Positions 13,636 to 22,177 of a DNA stretch of 26,614 nucleotides are shown here, one piece after another. Positions within the stretch are counted from its first letter, which is position 1; each line of letters begins with the position of its first letter. Origin of the DNA: a virus; IMG/VR virus record IMGVR_UViG_3300018080_000526, positions 1 through 26,614 of that record, one strand, 5' to 3'. A program made the position numbers and the translations under genes. The notes below the pieces were generated by a model, which worked only from the letters and a program-made list of their open reading frames with translations, was not told where the DNA came from and made no database searches.

Positions 13636-14145
13636 ATGACTTTTTATTCGCAGAACCCTGTTTTGTTTTATGGCATCTCGCATGTAACGGCTACTCTCAG
13701 CAGCAAGCATCCTGAAGTAGGTACAAGAATCACTCATGACGGTGAGGAATACGTTTGGGCATACCATGATTGCAATTCGGATATTGCTCCATCCTACATG
13801 GTACAGCTGCAGTCCGGAGCAACCGGCATGAGCGTGACTATCACCAACACGACGAATACGGGTCTTCCTGTCGGCATCGTCAAACATGCGACTCTCACAA
13901 CGAACACCTACGGATGGTTGCTCACGAGGGGTCACGCGACGGTCGAGATGACTGCGAACTCCGGAACCGTTGCTGTGAACGGATACCTGACCGTCGGTGC
14001 AAACGGAACAGCCGCTCCGTCATTGGTGCAGACAGCTCTCACTACAACCGATGGTGCGACCATCGAAACGATGCAGCCGATCGGGCAAGCTATGGCCGCG
14101 ATCGTTTCTTCGGCATCTGGCTCAGCGTATGTTTCACTTTATTGA
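13636..14145 (+). CDS. Capsid decoration or head-stabilising protein candidate
   Basis: The 169-residue protein starts 12 bases after the capsid stop, with TAAGGAGG, one of the strongest ribosome sites in the window, suggesting high expression. It is Thr/Gly/Ala-rich and beta-structured, with a hydrophobic, regular C-terminus (QPIGQAMAAIVSSASGSAYVSLY) typical of small head proteins. A gene at this position commonly encodes the capsid decoration protein. The many Thr/Ser residues, and the DUF115 gene that follows, make it a possible target for sugar attachment; this is inference. Confidence 0.6.
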   Translation: MTFYSQNPVLFYGISHVTATLSSKHPEVGTRITHDGEEYVWAYHDCNSDIAPSYMVQLQSGATGMSVTITNTTNTGLPVGIVKHATLTTNTYGWLLTRGHATVEMTANSGTVAVNGYLTVGANGTAAPSLVQTALTTTDGATIETMQPIGQAMAAIVSSASGSAYVSLY

Positions 14146-14166
14146 TTTTTGATTTTGGAGATTTTC

Positions 14167-15186
14167 ATGGATGTGAGAAACATCATCGTCGAACTGAAAC
14201 CATATATACCTCACGCGCCAATTGCTGTAGGCGACGCTCACAGGAGGGCTTGCAGCAATGATCAGGTGACGATGGAAAAATGGACTGAGACATGGGTTTC
14301 CAACATTCGGGAAAATAAGAAGCGCTACTCTTCCTTTGCAGAGCATTCTGTTGGTTCACTATTTGGCACGTTCTCACCCAGACCTTGCATTATCGCAGGG
14401 TCTGGGCCTTCCTTAAAAAAGAGCATCGGCATGCTAAAGGATCGCCCTGAGGACATGCATCTTGTCTCATGCCTGCACAATTTCCACTACATGGAGGATC
14501 ATGAGGCAAATCCTGACTTTTATGTGTCGCTTGATGCCGGCGAAGTGACGATCGATGAGGTTTCCGAAGGTGGAAAACGGGATCCTGAAGAGTACTGGGA
14601 AATAACGAAAAATCGAAAACTTCTCTGCTATATCGGGACAAGCCCAAAGCTTCTTGAAAAATGGCAGGGCGAGGTCTTTTTTTTCAACGCACCCGTTCCG
14701 CACGATGATTTCAGAAGCCGTGTCCGCGAAATCGAGGATTTCAACGTCTGGGTTGAGTCCGGCGGGAACGTTTTAGGAGCCGCGACCATGATCGCGAAGG
14801 GCTTTCTCGGGAGCCAGATCAGCATATTCATTGGTTCAGATTTTTGTTTTTCAAATGAGGAAAAGCGCACCTTTCATTCCTGGGACTCAAAATATGATGC
14901 CGAGATGGGACAGTGCATCAGGGCTGTGGATATCTATGGGAATTCTGTCACAACATGGCCGAGCTATCTGAATTTCAAACTGTGGTTCGATTGCGTTGCT
15001 CAACGGATCCCTGGAATTTACATCAACAGCTCGTCACAAGGGTGCATGGGATCATACCCCGAGGGAAACATCCAGCAGATCGTACAAATGCCGCTGAAAA
15101 GCGCATATGAAATGTTTACTGTACACCATCATAAACGCAAGCAGGCTGAAGATCCTTCGCAGCCAAGCGATGTTGTTTATATTTAG
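14167..15186 (+). CDS. DUF115/Maf-like protein (putative nonulosonate glycosyltransferase)
   Basis: The 339-residue protein has the DUF115 core of motility accessory factor (Maf) and MptE-like proteins. PRPCIIAGSGPSLKKSI (71-87) is the nucleotide-sugar or phosphate loop. NPDFYVSLDAG (115-125) follows, then ESGGNVLGAATMIAKGF (197-213), and IFIGSDFCF (220-228) corresponds to the Maf 'GxDxx' strand. VDIYGNSVTTWPSYLNFKLWF near residues 255-275 matches the next Maf segment. In bacteria Maf proteins attach pseudaminic or legionaminic acid to flagellin Ser/Thr; MptE-like members act on pterins. The ATG at 14167 follows TTGGAGA. Its place in the middle of the head operon suggests virion proteins as acceptors. 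Confidence 0.75.
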   Translation: MDVRNIIVELKPYIPHAPIAVGDAHRRACSNDQVTMEKWTETWVSNIRENKKRYSSFAEHSVGSLFGTFSPRPCIIAGSGPSLKKSIGMLKDRPEDMHLVSCLHNFHYMEDHEANPDFYVSLDAGEVTIDEVSEGGKRDPEEYWEITKNRKLLCYIGTSPKLLEKWQGEVFFFNAPVPHDDFRSRVREIEDFNVWVESGGNVLGAATMIAKGFLGSQISIFIGSDFCFSNEEKRTFHSWDSKYDAEMGQCIRAVDIYGNSVTTWPSYLNFKLWFDCVAQRIPGIYINSSSQGCMGSYPEGNIQQIVQMPLKSAYEMFTVHHHKRKQAEDPSQPSDVVYI

Positions 15187-15195
15187 GAGAAGAAA

Positions 15196-15465
15196 ATGGC
15201 TTATACGACATCACTCATTGCCCAGACAGTTTTCGGAAACGAAAGAATCCAGCACTGGCGCTGGACAGCCGATGCTGCTACTGGGGTCGTCACGACTGGT
15301 CTTGACTACATCTACAACATCAACACAGCATGTCAATCATGCTCGACTGCTGCATTGAAGTTCGCGATCAACGAACTGTGCGCTGGAACAGCATCGGTCG
15401 GAAGCGTAGGAGTTTCCGGCGCAGCATCGGGTGATGAGGTGCTTGTCACAGTATACGGGAGGTAG
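15196..15465 (+). CDS. Small virion protein (89 residues)
   Basis: It has a strong AGGAGAA ribosome site 8 bases before the ATG. The product is Ala/Thr/Ser-rich and beta-like: MAYTTSLIAQTVFGNERIQHWRWTAD, then TGLDYIYNINTACQSC, ending EVLVTVYGR. Small proteins of this look follow capsid genes in tailed phages and are often in the virion. Function not assigned. Confidence 0.55.
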   Translation: MAYTTSLIAQTVFGNERIQHWRWTADAATGVVTTGLDYIYNINTACQSCSTAALKFAINELCAGTASVGSVGVSGAASGDEVLVTVYGR

Positions 15466-15468
15466 TTC

Positions 15469-15822
15469 ATGACTACTGTGGGACCGGTTCAGGCTTTTAG
15501 CGTGACGATTGCTTCAGCAGTCACCTATTCATCCGCAGTTGACCTTGGAGGAAGCCACGGAAACATCATGATCGGCATTCCGACCATGACAAGTGCCACG
15601 GACATATTCCCTTTGGTTTCAGACTCTGCTTCAGGAACATTCAGGCAGGTCTACAACGAAACGGTTGCGGCAACGACTACACCGACAGCCGTAAACTATG
15701 ACAGTTCAGTGACAAACTGCTATGTCCCACTGAATTGTTCAGCGAGATACATCAAGCTTGGGTACACCTCGGCAACAACCGAGGCATCCCAGACTTTCAA
15801 GTTTTTATGCGGAGCTAATTGA
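15469..15822 (+). CDS. Small beta-rich virion protein (117 residues)
   Basis: Starts 3 bases after the previous stop, with GGGAGG upstream. The product alternates polar and hydrophobic residues (VQAFSVTIASAVTYSSAVDLGG ... ARYIKLGYTS) and looks like a beta-sandwich. RYIKLGY near the C-terminus is the type of strand seen in phage head or tail outer proteins. No family named. Confidence 0.55.
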   Translation: MTTVGPVQAFSVTIASAVTYSSAVDLGGSHGNIMIGIPTMTSATDIFPLVSDSASGTFRQVYNETVAATTTPTAVNYDSSVTNCYVPLNCSARYIKLGYTSATTEASQTFKFLCGAN

Positions 15823-15823
15823 G

Positions 15824-16240
15824 ATGATTGACAACATGGTTCGTGTATACAACAGAAACGCATGGGATTTCAGCCAGCGATTCAAGGGCGATGATATTAA
15901 AATTCCGGCAAATTCGTTTATAAAGATGGATTATGACGAGGCTGTCATGTTTCTCGGATCCTATTCCGAAATGAAATATGACAAGGGTGGGATGCAGGAT
16001 CCGCGATCGTATAAATGGCTTGAGATTGATAAGGATGACAAGGAAAGGATCAGGCGTGACAGAGGCGTTTCTCCAGGAGAAGACAGCAAAACCTGGGACT
16101 GTCAATCATGCGGCAAAACTTTTCGGACCGAAAAAGGATACCTGAACCACATTAAGAGCAAGCATCTGGATGAAATGGTGGACAGCGAGAAGCGAGATGA
16201 GATACTTGACAACGATGACCTTGACGGGAGTGAAGAATGA
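15824..16240 (+). CDS. Phage head/neck protein with C2H2 zinc finger
   Basis: The ATG at 15824 follows the previous stop by 1 base and has GGAG upstream. Of 138 residues, 1-65 form a small beta domain (VRVYNRNAWDFSQRFKGDDIKIPANSFIKM, then EAVMFLG) seen in phage structural neighbourhoods. Residues 91-114 are a classical C2H2 zinc finger: C93, C96, H109 and H114 (C-X2-C-X12-H-X4-H) with F100 and L107 at the expected core places. The C-terminus is acidic. C2H2 fingers are rare in bacteria and phages. It may bind DNA at the portal or simply stabilise the fold. Confidence 0.65.
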   Translation: MIDNMVRVYNRNAWDFSQRFKGDDIKIPANSFIKMDYDEAVMFLGSYSEMKYDKGGMQDPRSYKWLEIDKDDKERIRRDRGVSPGEDSKTWDCQSCGKTFRTEKGYLNHIKSKHLDEMVDSEKRDEILDNDDLDGSEE

Positions 16241-16677
16241 AGTTGAAAGGTCGTTGGGCGATGACTCTATACGGTCCCGATAATGACATCAAGGAGTCCC
16301 GCGATGGAACCAATGTCATCACAGAGGACGGGACGAGCTTCATCGCTCAATTTCTTGTGAGTGCGGCTGCGGCTGCATCGACTTTTACGATGAACTATAT
16401 TGGAATTGGGACGGATTCGACAGCTGAAGCAAGCTCGAACACAGCCCTTGGGACAGAACTTGACAGGGCTGAAGCAACGATTTCCTTTATCTCCGGATCG
16501 ATCTATCAAGCCACGGCGACATTCGCTTGCGGCTCGACATCGGCGGGAGCGATCACCGAATACGGAATCTTTGATTCCACAACCGGCGGGACCATGCTCA
16601 ACCGTGATGTCGAGGCAACCATAAACAAGGGCGTCAATGACGATCTTGTAGTCGTGTGTCAGGTGACAGTGAGCTGA
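16237..16677 (+). CDS. Tail- or fibre-associated protein (146 residues)
   Basis: Overlaps the previous gene by ATGA. TMNYIGIGTDSTAEASSNTALGTELDRAEAT, then YQATATFACGSTSAGAITEYGIFDSTTGGTMLNR, resembles a family of small phage tail proteins I recognise by the pattern 'GTG... TAL.TE ... ITE.GIF....GGTML.R'. It should be a beta-rich virion component. There is no sign of an enzymatic site. Confidence 0.6.
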   Translation: MKLKGRWAMTLYGPDNDIKESRDGTNVITEDGTSFIAQFLVSAAAAASTFTMNYIGIGTDSTAEASSNTALGTELDRAEATISFISGSIYQATATFACGSTSAGAITEYGIFDSTTGGTMLNRDVEATINKGVNDDLVVVCQVTVS

Positions 16678-16696
16678 AACCCGCCATTTGGGCGAA

Positions 16697-17176
16697 ATGG
16701 CAAATTATTCTATAACAATCGGCAATACTTTCAACGTCTTCGGCGGAGGCAAAACCAACCGCTGGGGAGATTCCTATGGATCGGGCACGACACTGACATG
16801 GCAGTCAGCCGGAATCGCTACTCAATTCAATTTCTGGGGATCCCAGAATGATTTGGAAATCAGGGCAACAAAGCTCGTATCGAACGATCTGGACATGTCG
16901 TCGACTGTCGGAAAGGCTGTGACGAAACAGGTTGATGATGTTCTTGACATGACGTCAACTGTCGGAAAGATCCCGTACAAGGGCCTTTCGGATCAGCTGG
17001 CTGTTGCAACCACCATGTCGACCATCACAAAAATGATCGGAAATTGGACATACATATATCCAGACAATCAGACGAATTTCATCCAAAGAAGCATAGTTGA
17101 CTGGTCTGCCAATTCATCGGCAGAAACTACATGGGCGACGTCGGTCGCGGCCACAACATCATGGACGGAGGCTTGA
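16697..17176 (+). CDS. Structural protein with internal repeat (159 residues)
   Basis: The ATG at 16697 is chosen; a TTG at 16688 is in frame. The N-terminus (YSITIGNTFNVFGGGKTNRWGD) is beta-like. Two imperfect copies of a DLDM[ST]STVGK motif occur about 20 residues apart around residues 70-95, reflected in the DNA at 16888-16970. C-terminal SAETTWATSVAATTSWTEA is Thr/Ala-rich. Likely a virion component; function unknown. Confidence 0.5.
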   Translation: MANYSITIGNTFNVFGGGKTNRWGDSYGSGTTLTWQSAGIATQFNFWGSQNDLEIRATKLVSNDLDMSSTVGKAVTKQVDDVLDMTSTVGKIPYKGLSDQLAVATTMSTITKMIGNWTYIYPDNQTNFIQRSIVDWSANSSAETTWATSVAATTSWTEA

Positions 17177-17178
17177 AA

Positions 17179-17844
17179 ATGGCGCTGACCGTTGGAGACA
17201 TACAGGAAAGGGCTCGCGAAAGATATCATGCTACGGGCGACAAGTTTTTTTCAGATAAGATGCTTCGCGCACTGATTTTCTCAGCTCAGGACGAACTTGC
17301 GAAAGAGGGCTGGGTTATTGAAAAAACGCTCACAACTACGTCTACAGCATCAACGAGAACGTATGCTTGGCCTGAAAATACGTTGGCAATAAAGGAAGTC
17401 AGATACGACAACAATGCGCTTCAAAAGCGGACGCTGAAGGACGATCCGAAAACATCGACGTCCGATCCGACCGGGACGCCAAGAGAGTACGCCGTTTGGG
17501 ACGAGGAAATCATCCTGTATCCGACACCGGACACGACTGGCGACACCGTTCAGATAAGGACTTATGCATATCCGCAGGACATATCAACCAACACGACTCC
17601 GCTAGAAGTACCTCAGGAATACCGTGACGATCTTATCAATTTTGTTTTGGCCGAGATGGCTCTCAAGGATCAGAACACAGTCATGGCGGACAGGTATGCT
17701 ATGAAATGGAACGACTCTGTTGAAAAATCCAGGCAGCAGCGGATGAAGAGGCTCCGTGCAGACAGGCCGGCGAGGGTTCGCGACACATATTTCGGCTCCG
17801 ATTCAATTCCCAATGTCGATGAGGTTTTTTATCGTGGTTTCTAA
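17179..17844 (+). CDS. Head-tail adaptor (connector) protein
   Basis: The 221-residue protein starts at ATG 17179 after CGGAGG. An all-helical N-terminus (GDIQERARERYH ... LRALIFSAQDELAKEGWVIE) and a beta insertion with RTYAWPENTLAIKEVRYDN and YAVWDEEIILYPTPD are visible. A long C-terminal helix set follows (INFVLAEMALKDQNTVMADRYAMKWNDSVEKS). This is the architecture of phage adaptor proteins that sit under the portal of podoviruses. The end overlaps the nozzle gene by 11 bases, which fits co-assembly. Confidence 0.7.
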   Translation: MALTVGDIQERARERYHATGDKFFSDKMLRALIFSAQDELAKEGWVIEKTLTTTSTASTRTYAWPENTLAIKEVRYDNNALQKRTLKDDPKTSTSDPTGTPREYAVWDEEIILYPTPDTTGDTVQIRTYAYPQDISTNTTPLEVPQEYRDDLINFVLAEMALKDQNTVMADRYAMKWNDSVEKSRQQRMKRLRADRPARVRDTYFGSDSIPNVDEVFYRGF

Positions 17845-19738
17845 ATCTACTGTTGTTTATCCTGAACGCGGAAGGATCGGGCTCGATGGAGGTCTGAACA
17901 ACAAGTTTGACAGGCAGTGGATCTTGGAAAACGAGACTCCGGATTGCCAGAATGTCATATTCGGCCAGAATTCCGTCGAGACACGAGGAGGAACATCACT
18001 TCTCAACACTGCTCCAGTCGGATCCTTCATATGCGACGGACTTTATGTCCGGCACGATTCATCCGGCGCTGAAACGATGGTCGGATGGTGGGACGGAACT
18101 CTGTACGATCTTCAGGGAACATCATTCATCTCAGTGACCTCGGCGAAATGCATTTTCACAGCTGGCGTAAAAGTTCATTCGACGGAATACGAGAACTACC
18201 GATTCTTTACGAACGGATCGAACCCCATGTACAAATGGAACGGTTCGGAGTTCACGCGAGGTTCAGTCCCGGCTCCAGATTCAACTATGACGGCAGCAAC
18301 GGCGCCTACAGGAACAGCTTTGTCCGGTGTCTATAGCTATAAGGTCACATACGTCAACAGCAATCTGGTCGAATCGGACGTCTCGCCGGTTTCGAATACG
18401 ATCACGGTTGCATCTCAGGATGTCAGGCTGACATCGATCCCGGTTGCTCCGGCATCATTTGGTGTGAACAGCAGAAGGCTGTACAGAACTGAGGACGGAG
18501 GATCGTCATATCTCAGACTTGCGACCATATCCGATAACACTACAACTACATACGACGATGGCATTGCGGACGCATCGCTTGGCGTGGAGGCGCCGACGGA
18601 TCAAGGCGAGATTCCGACGACGGCGACATCGCTCATATTTCATCAAGGCAGGATTTTCTGCATCGACACGGCTGACAATCTTGTCAAATACTCTGAAATC
18701 GGAAACCCATATGTTTTCAAGGCGACGAGTTTCAGGCGTCCGGGAGATACAAGCGGAGACATTCCAAAAGCTCTCGGTATTTACGAAAACAGCGTGTTCG
18801 TTGGATGTGTTCGATCTAACTGGCTCATATACATGCCGGATGCAGATGATACGAACTGGGTTGATATCCGGATAAAGTCTCCATACGGTTGCAAGAGCCC
18901 GTTCGGACTGTTCAACTACAACAACAGGCTCATGTTTCCGGCGATGGAAAACGGAAAATTTGTCGGATTCGCTGCGATCGCTGGAGCGACAGTTGAGCCA
19001 ACGACGACTCTTCTGACTGTTTCAGCAGCCGGATCGGATCTTAAGTCCAACGTGATTTCTGAAGATATGGACATGATCCCGGAATCAAGAGTCCCGAACA
19101 TATCCGCTGTTGTTTTTGGGAAAAACGCATATATAGCTGCGACATATGAATCAGGATCGACAAACAACAGGATATATTTATTCGACTATTCGTTCGAAAA
19201 TCTGTCTAAGAAGCAGGAGTTCGCATGGTCGAGATGGACAGGCCTGAATCCTGCTCATTTTGTCGTATACGACGGAAAACTATATCATGCGTCCGATGAT
19301 GATGTCGGAAGCGTGTACCTGATGAACACCACGACTTACAACGATTCAGGCACTGCGATAGATTCCTACTACTGGACAAAAGATTTTTCAGGAAAGCCAG
19401 GGCATGAAAACATGTCGAAGGATTTTCGATGGATTTCCATCCTTCACGAGCAATCCGGCGACTACTACATGACTCTGACAAAACGAATAGACTCGACCGG
19501 AGGCGTAGGATCCACAGATCAAATCGATTTGGATCCGATAACTTCCGTATGGGGAACCATGCGCTGGGAAGAAGACGAATGGTCCGCCGGAGGCGAGCAG
19601 ACAGAATCAAGAATCAGTCTCGGTGATCTTGCGGTCGCTAAAAGGATCCAGCTCAAGTTCGACAATCAAAACGCAATCAATCAGAAATTCAAAATAATCG
19701 GCATCAACCTTGAGTACAATATAAGGGGGAGACGTTAA
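17834..19738 (+). CDS. Podovirus tail nozzle / stabilisation-like protein
   Basis: Taking GTG 17834 (GAGG nine bases upstream) gives 634 residues; ATGs at 17813 and 17819 are alternatives. The N-terminus GRIGLDGGLNNKFDRQWILENETPDCQNVIF, then SVETRGGTSLLN, matches large podovirus tail proteins of the nozzle or P22 gp10-like type. The body reads as repeated beta-propeller-like blades (LIFHQGRIFCID, NSVFVGCVRSNWLIYM, GLFNYNNRLMFPAMENGKFVGFA, VVYDGKLYHAS). A fibronectin-like insert, SGVYSYKVTYVNSNLVESDVSPVS, is near residues 170-195. Position directly after the adaptor supports a tail-end role. Confidence 0.7.
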   Translation: MVSKSTVVYPERGRIGLDGGLNNKFDRQWILENETPDCQNVIFGQNSVETRGGTSLLNTAPVGSFICDGLYVRHDSSGAETMVGWWDGTLYDLQGTSFISVTSAKCIFTAGVKVHSTEYENYRFFTNGSNPMYKWNGSEFTRGSVPAPDSTMTAATAPTGTALSGVYSYKVTYVNSNLVESDVSPVSNTITVASQDVRLTSIPVAPASFGVNSRRLYRTEDGGSSYLRLATISDNTTTTYDDGIADASLGVEAPTDQGEIPTTATSLIFHQGRIFCIDTADNLVKYSEIGNPYVFKATSFRRPGDTSGDIPKALGIYENSVFVGCVRSNWLIYMPDADDTNWVDIRIKSPYGCKSPFGLFNYNNRLMFPAMENGKFVGFAAIAGATVEPTTTLLTVSAAGSDLKSNVISEDMDMIPESRVPNISAVVFGKNAYIAATYESGSTNNRIYLFDYSFENLSKKQEFAWSRWTGLNPAHFVVYDGKLYHASDDDVGSVYLMNTTTYNDSGTAIDSYYWTKDFSGKPGHENMSKDFRWISILHEQSGDYYMTLTKRIDSTGGVGSTDQIDLDPITSVWGTMRWEEDEWSAGGEQTESRISLGDLAVAKRIQLKFDNQNAINQKFKIIGINLEYNIRGRR

Positions 19739-20685
19739 TGGCTATTGCAAGCGATGCTGTGACACGCAGGTATGAACTCCTCAGGAAACGGGCGAGGCAG
19801 GAAACTCAGGCGTCAACTCAAGCTCAACAGGAAGCTCTTCGCAGGCGGTTTGCATCGATCGGGAGCCTTGGATCAGGAGCTGCAATAAAATCAGAGCAGC
19901 TTGCTGCAGAGGCTGGAGCAAAACAATATCGAAAAGCGGCTGAAGACATCGGCATGCAAGAGCAGGCTGAAAGGCAAAGGCTTCAGGAGATTGAAGAGGC
20001 TCGCAAATATCAGACATCCGAGCGTGAAGCTGGACAGGCTTTCGGCGCAGAGCAGGCGGAAAAATCCAGGCTTTTCGCAACCGGCGAGCGGATTGGAGGC
20101 CAGCAGTTTGCAGGCCAGCAGGCGGCGCTTCAAAGGCGATTTGCAACCAGCGAGCGGATTGGAGGCCAGCAGTTCGCCGGCCAGCAGGCATCTTTGCAGA
20201 GATCGTTCCAGAGAGGCGAAAGGCTTGGCGCACAGGATTTTGCTGCAGGCGAGTCCGCAGCGCAGAGAGCCATTCAGGAGAGGGCTTTGACGGAGCAGGA
20301 GAGGGCGGCAAAGGCTGGCGAGGCGTTCGCAGAAAAACAGCTGCTGGTTCAGAAAGATCAGTTCAATGAACAAATCCAGCAAACGGCACTGAGCAGAGAG
20401 ATGCAGGAGCGAATAGCGACCGCTGATAGGGAATGGCAAAAATATGTATTCAATAAGGAATTTCCTGAAAATGTTCGAATAGCGAACGCAAATATCGCAA
20501 CTCAGCGGCAATTGATCGAGCAGGGCGGAGGTGGAGTATTCGAATCGATTTTCGGAAGAAATTCCGAAGGTCAGATATTCCCAGGGATCACAAGCGGGAG
20601 CCGTGATGTACAGACTATTGCACGGTATGCCAACCCGATTATTACCGGGACAAGCAATATTGTTTCAAAAGCATTAGGACTTTAG
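19738..20685 (+). CDS. Internal virion/ejection protein with 22-residue repeats
   Basis: Starts on the last base of the previous stop (TAATG). The 315-residue protein is almost all charged helix, rich in Gln, Ala, Arg and Glu. Residues about 113-178 hold three copies of a 22-residue unit (F-A-x-x-E-R-I-G-G-Q-Q-F-A-G-Q-Q-A-x-L-Q-R-x), the third degenerate. The C-terminus is less regular (GGGGVFESIFGRNSEGQIFPGITSG). Placement after the nozzle and before two further helical proteins is like internal core proteins that leave the capsid to form a DNA ejection conduit. Confidence 0.55.
   Translation: MAIASDAVTRRYELLRKRARQETQASTQAQQEALRRRFASIGSLGSGAAIKSEQLAAEAGAKQYRKAAEDIGMQEQAERQRLQEIEEARKYQTSEREAGQAFGAEQAEKSRLFATGERIGGQQFAGQQAALQRRFATSERIGGQQFAGQQASLQRSFQRGERLGAQDFAAGESAAQRAIQERALTEQERAAKAGEAFAEKQLLVQKDQFNEQIQQTALSREMQERIATADREWQKYVFNKEFPENVRIANANIATQRQLIEQGGGGVFESIFGRNSEGQIFPGITSGSRDVQTIARYANPIITGTSNIVSKALGL
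20074..20271 (+). repeat. Three tandem 66-bp coding repeats
   Basis: Units begin at 20074, 20140 and 20206. The first two share almost all bases, including GAGCGGATTGGAGGCCAGCA; the third is diverged but keeps frame and spacing (FQRGERLGAQDFAAGESAAQ). The 66-bp length equals 22 codons, so gain or loss keeps the reading frame. The high identity of copies 1 and 2 points to a recent duplication. Confidence 0.8.
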
Positions 20686-20699
20686 GTTGGAGGCTGAAA

Positions 20700-21059
20700 A
20701 TGACATTGAGAAACGTTCAAATTCAACAACAGCCAAAACGTCCTTTGCAGGATGCAGGACAACTAGCGCAGCTCGGAGGCATGGCCTTGACACTGGCCGG
20801 TTTCCCGGTTGGCGGGCTCATTTCGGCTGGGGGAACTGCAGCAGGCATGCTCTCGCCTTCACAGCAGGCTCCGCAAGGCGTCAGATCTGTCGATACGACG
20901 GCGGCAGTCCAGCGTCGGATGCAGAATCGGGATCAGGATAATGATGCAATTCTTAAGGAAGCGATGATTGCGCTCGATGAAATTGAACTTCCAGATGAGA
21001 CGAAAGCAAGGCTGTACAAGCCTCTCATGCAGGCGAGACAAAAAGGAGGGTTTGCGTAA
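20700..21059 (+). CDS. Small internal virion protein candidate (119 residues)
   Basis: Has a TTGGAGG ribosome site. The N-terminal part holds a hydrophobic Gly/Ala stretch (LAQLGGMALTLAGFPVGGLISAGGTAAGML, residues about 22-51) able to enter membranes. The C-terminal part is charged helix (DNDAILKEAMIALDEIELPDETKARLYKPLMQARQ). It lies between two internal-protein candidates, so a part in DNA ejection is likely but unproven. Confidence 0.55.
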   Translation: MTLRNVQIQQQPKRPLQDAGQLAQLGGMALTLAGFPVGGLISAGGTAAGMLSPSQQAPQGVRSVDTTAAVQRRMQNRDQDNDAILKEAMIALDEIELPDETKARLYKPLMQARQKGGFA

Positions 21060-22177
21060 TGGCTATTACACAACAGGTTAGACTCCCGTCTAGAGGAAGT
21101 ACCACAGGGCCTTTGGATGTTTTGATGTCTGGCCTAAAGATCGCATCAGGCATCTACGGAATAAAAACCGCCGAGGAGCAGGCCGAGGCCAGAGAACTCC
21201 AGCGCGAGATGGATAAGCGGAATCTCGAACTGAAGGAACAGGCCGGGCAACGTGCTGAACGACAGGCGATTGCATCCGAAAAGCGACAGGAAGAATTGCT
21301 TGGACTTGAGAAGGATAAAATTGCTTTTCAAAAGGAAATTGCAGAAAGAAAATATAAATCTGATGTCATAAAAAAACAGGCCGATATTTTTGCTAAAGAG
21401 GCAGAAAAGGAAGTAAAGTCACAGGATAGGACTTTTACTAAAGTACAGAGTCTCGGGAAAAGATATGACCAGGCTTCAAAAACATCAAGGGAAGCGATAG
21501 AAGGATTTCAAAAAGTAGAGTCTGCTGCAACGACACCAAACCCATCAGGTGCTTCGGACATGACTTTGCTTTTCGGGTACCTGAAATCGATCGATCCTGG
21601 ATCAACCATCAGAGAATCAGAATTCAGGGCAGCCTCAGAGACACAGCCGATACCTGAGAGGATAGAGGCCCTGAGGCAAAAACTTCTTTCAGGTGATCTG
21701 CTCGCGCCAGAACAGCGTAAACGTATCTTGCTCGAATCGAAAAGGGCTGTATTCAACCAGCTGAAATTACAAAATAATATAAATAATAGGTTTAAAAATA
21801 TTGCGGAAAATTTTCAAATTGATCCTGATCTTATAATTGATCCCATATTCGGAGAATTTGTTGAGAGATTTTCGAAAGAGGTAGATGTTGTAGCTGGCTT
21901 GCAAAAAAAAGCCTTGCAGACTGAAATAAAAAGTCCTGCTCCTGAAGAAAAAAGCCTTCAAATGCCTGTCATGCAGGCAACCTACGGAGGCGGGTATCAG
22001 ATCAGCCCGACGATTCTTCCGAAAGCAGCAGCGCAGCCTCCATCTCCTCCATCTCCTCCATCGTTTGTCAATCCTCCTCCGGAGACGGTGACCTACGGCG
22101 GAAGGACAGTGACGACATCTCAGCAGGATCGGAAAAAGTTGTTTCTACAGCAATATCTGAGGGGAGATTTAGACTGA
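21059..22177 (+). CDS. Internal virion/ejection protein (372 residues)
   Basis: Overlaps the previous stop (TAATG). Residues 35-130 are a long coiled coil (EEQAEARELQREMDKRNLELKEQAGQ... and so on). Residues about 160-225 hold a compact domain, SDMTLLFGYLKSIDPGSTIRESEF, then QPIPERIEALRQKLLSGDLLAPEQRKRIL, which I know from other phage internal proteins. A Pro-rich linker (PPSPPSPP) precedes the end. The mean codon composition in the middle third is more AT-rich than its neighbours. Role in DNA ejection is inferred from position. Confidence 0.6.
   Translation: MAITQQVRLPSRGSTTGPLDVLMSGLKIASGIYGIKTAEEQAEARELQREMDKRNLELKEQAGQRAERQAIASEKRQEELLGLEKDKIAFQKEIAERKYKSDVIKKQADIFAKEAEKEVKSQDRTFTKVQSLGKRYDQASKTSREAIEGFQKVESAATTPNPSGASDMTLLFGYLKSIDPGSTIRESEFRAASETQPIPERIEALRQKLLSGDLLAPEQRKRILLESKRAVFNQLKLQNNINNRFKNIAENFQIDPDLIIDPIFGEFVERFSKEVDVVAGLQKKALQTEIKSPAPEEKSLQMPVMQATYGGGYQISPTILPKAAAQPPSPPSPPSFVNPPPETVTYGGRTVTTSQQDRKKLFLQQYLRGDLD

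Noticed and set aside
13770-14261. 163-codon plus-strand ORF in a second frame
   Set aside because: Arg/His/Cys-rich shadow of the decoration candidate; no ribosome site.
19781-20511. Two long minus-strand ORFs (176 and 206 codons)
   Set aside because: They arise because the repetitive Gln/Ala/Glu-coding gene has few antisense stops; composition is Leu/Ser/Arg-rich and no start signal is present.
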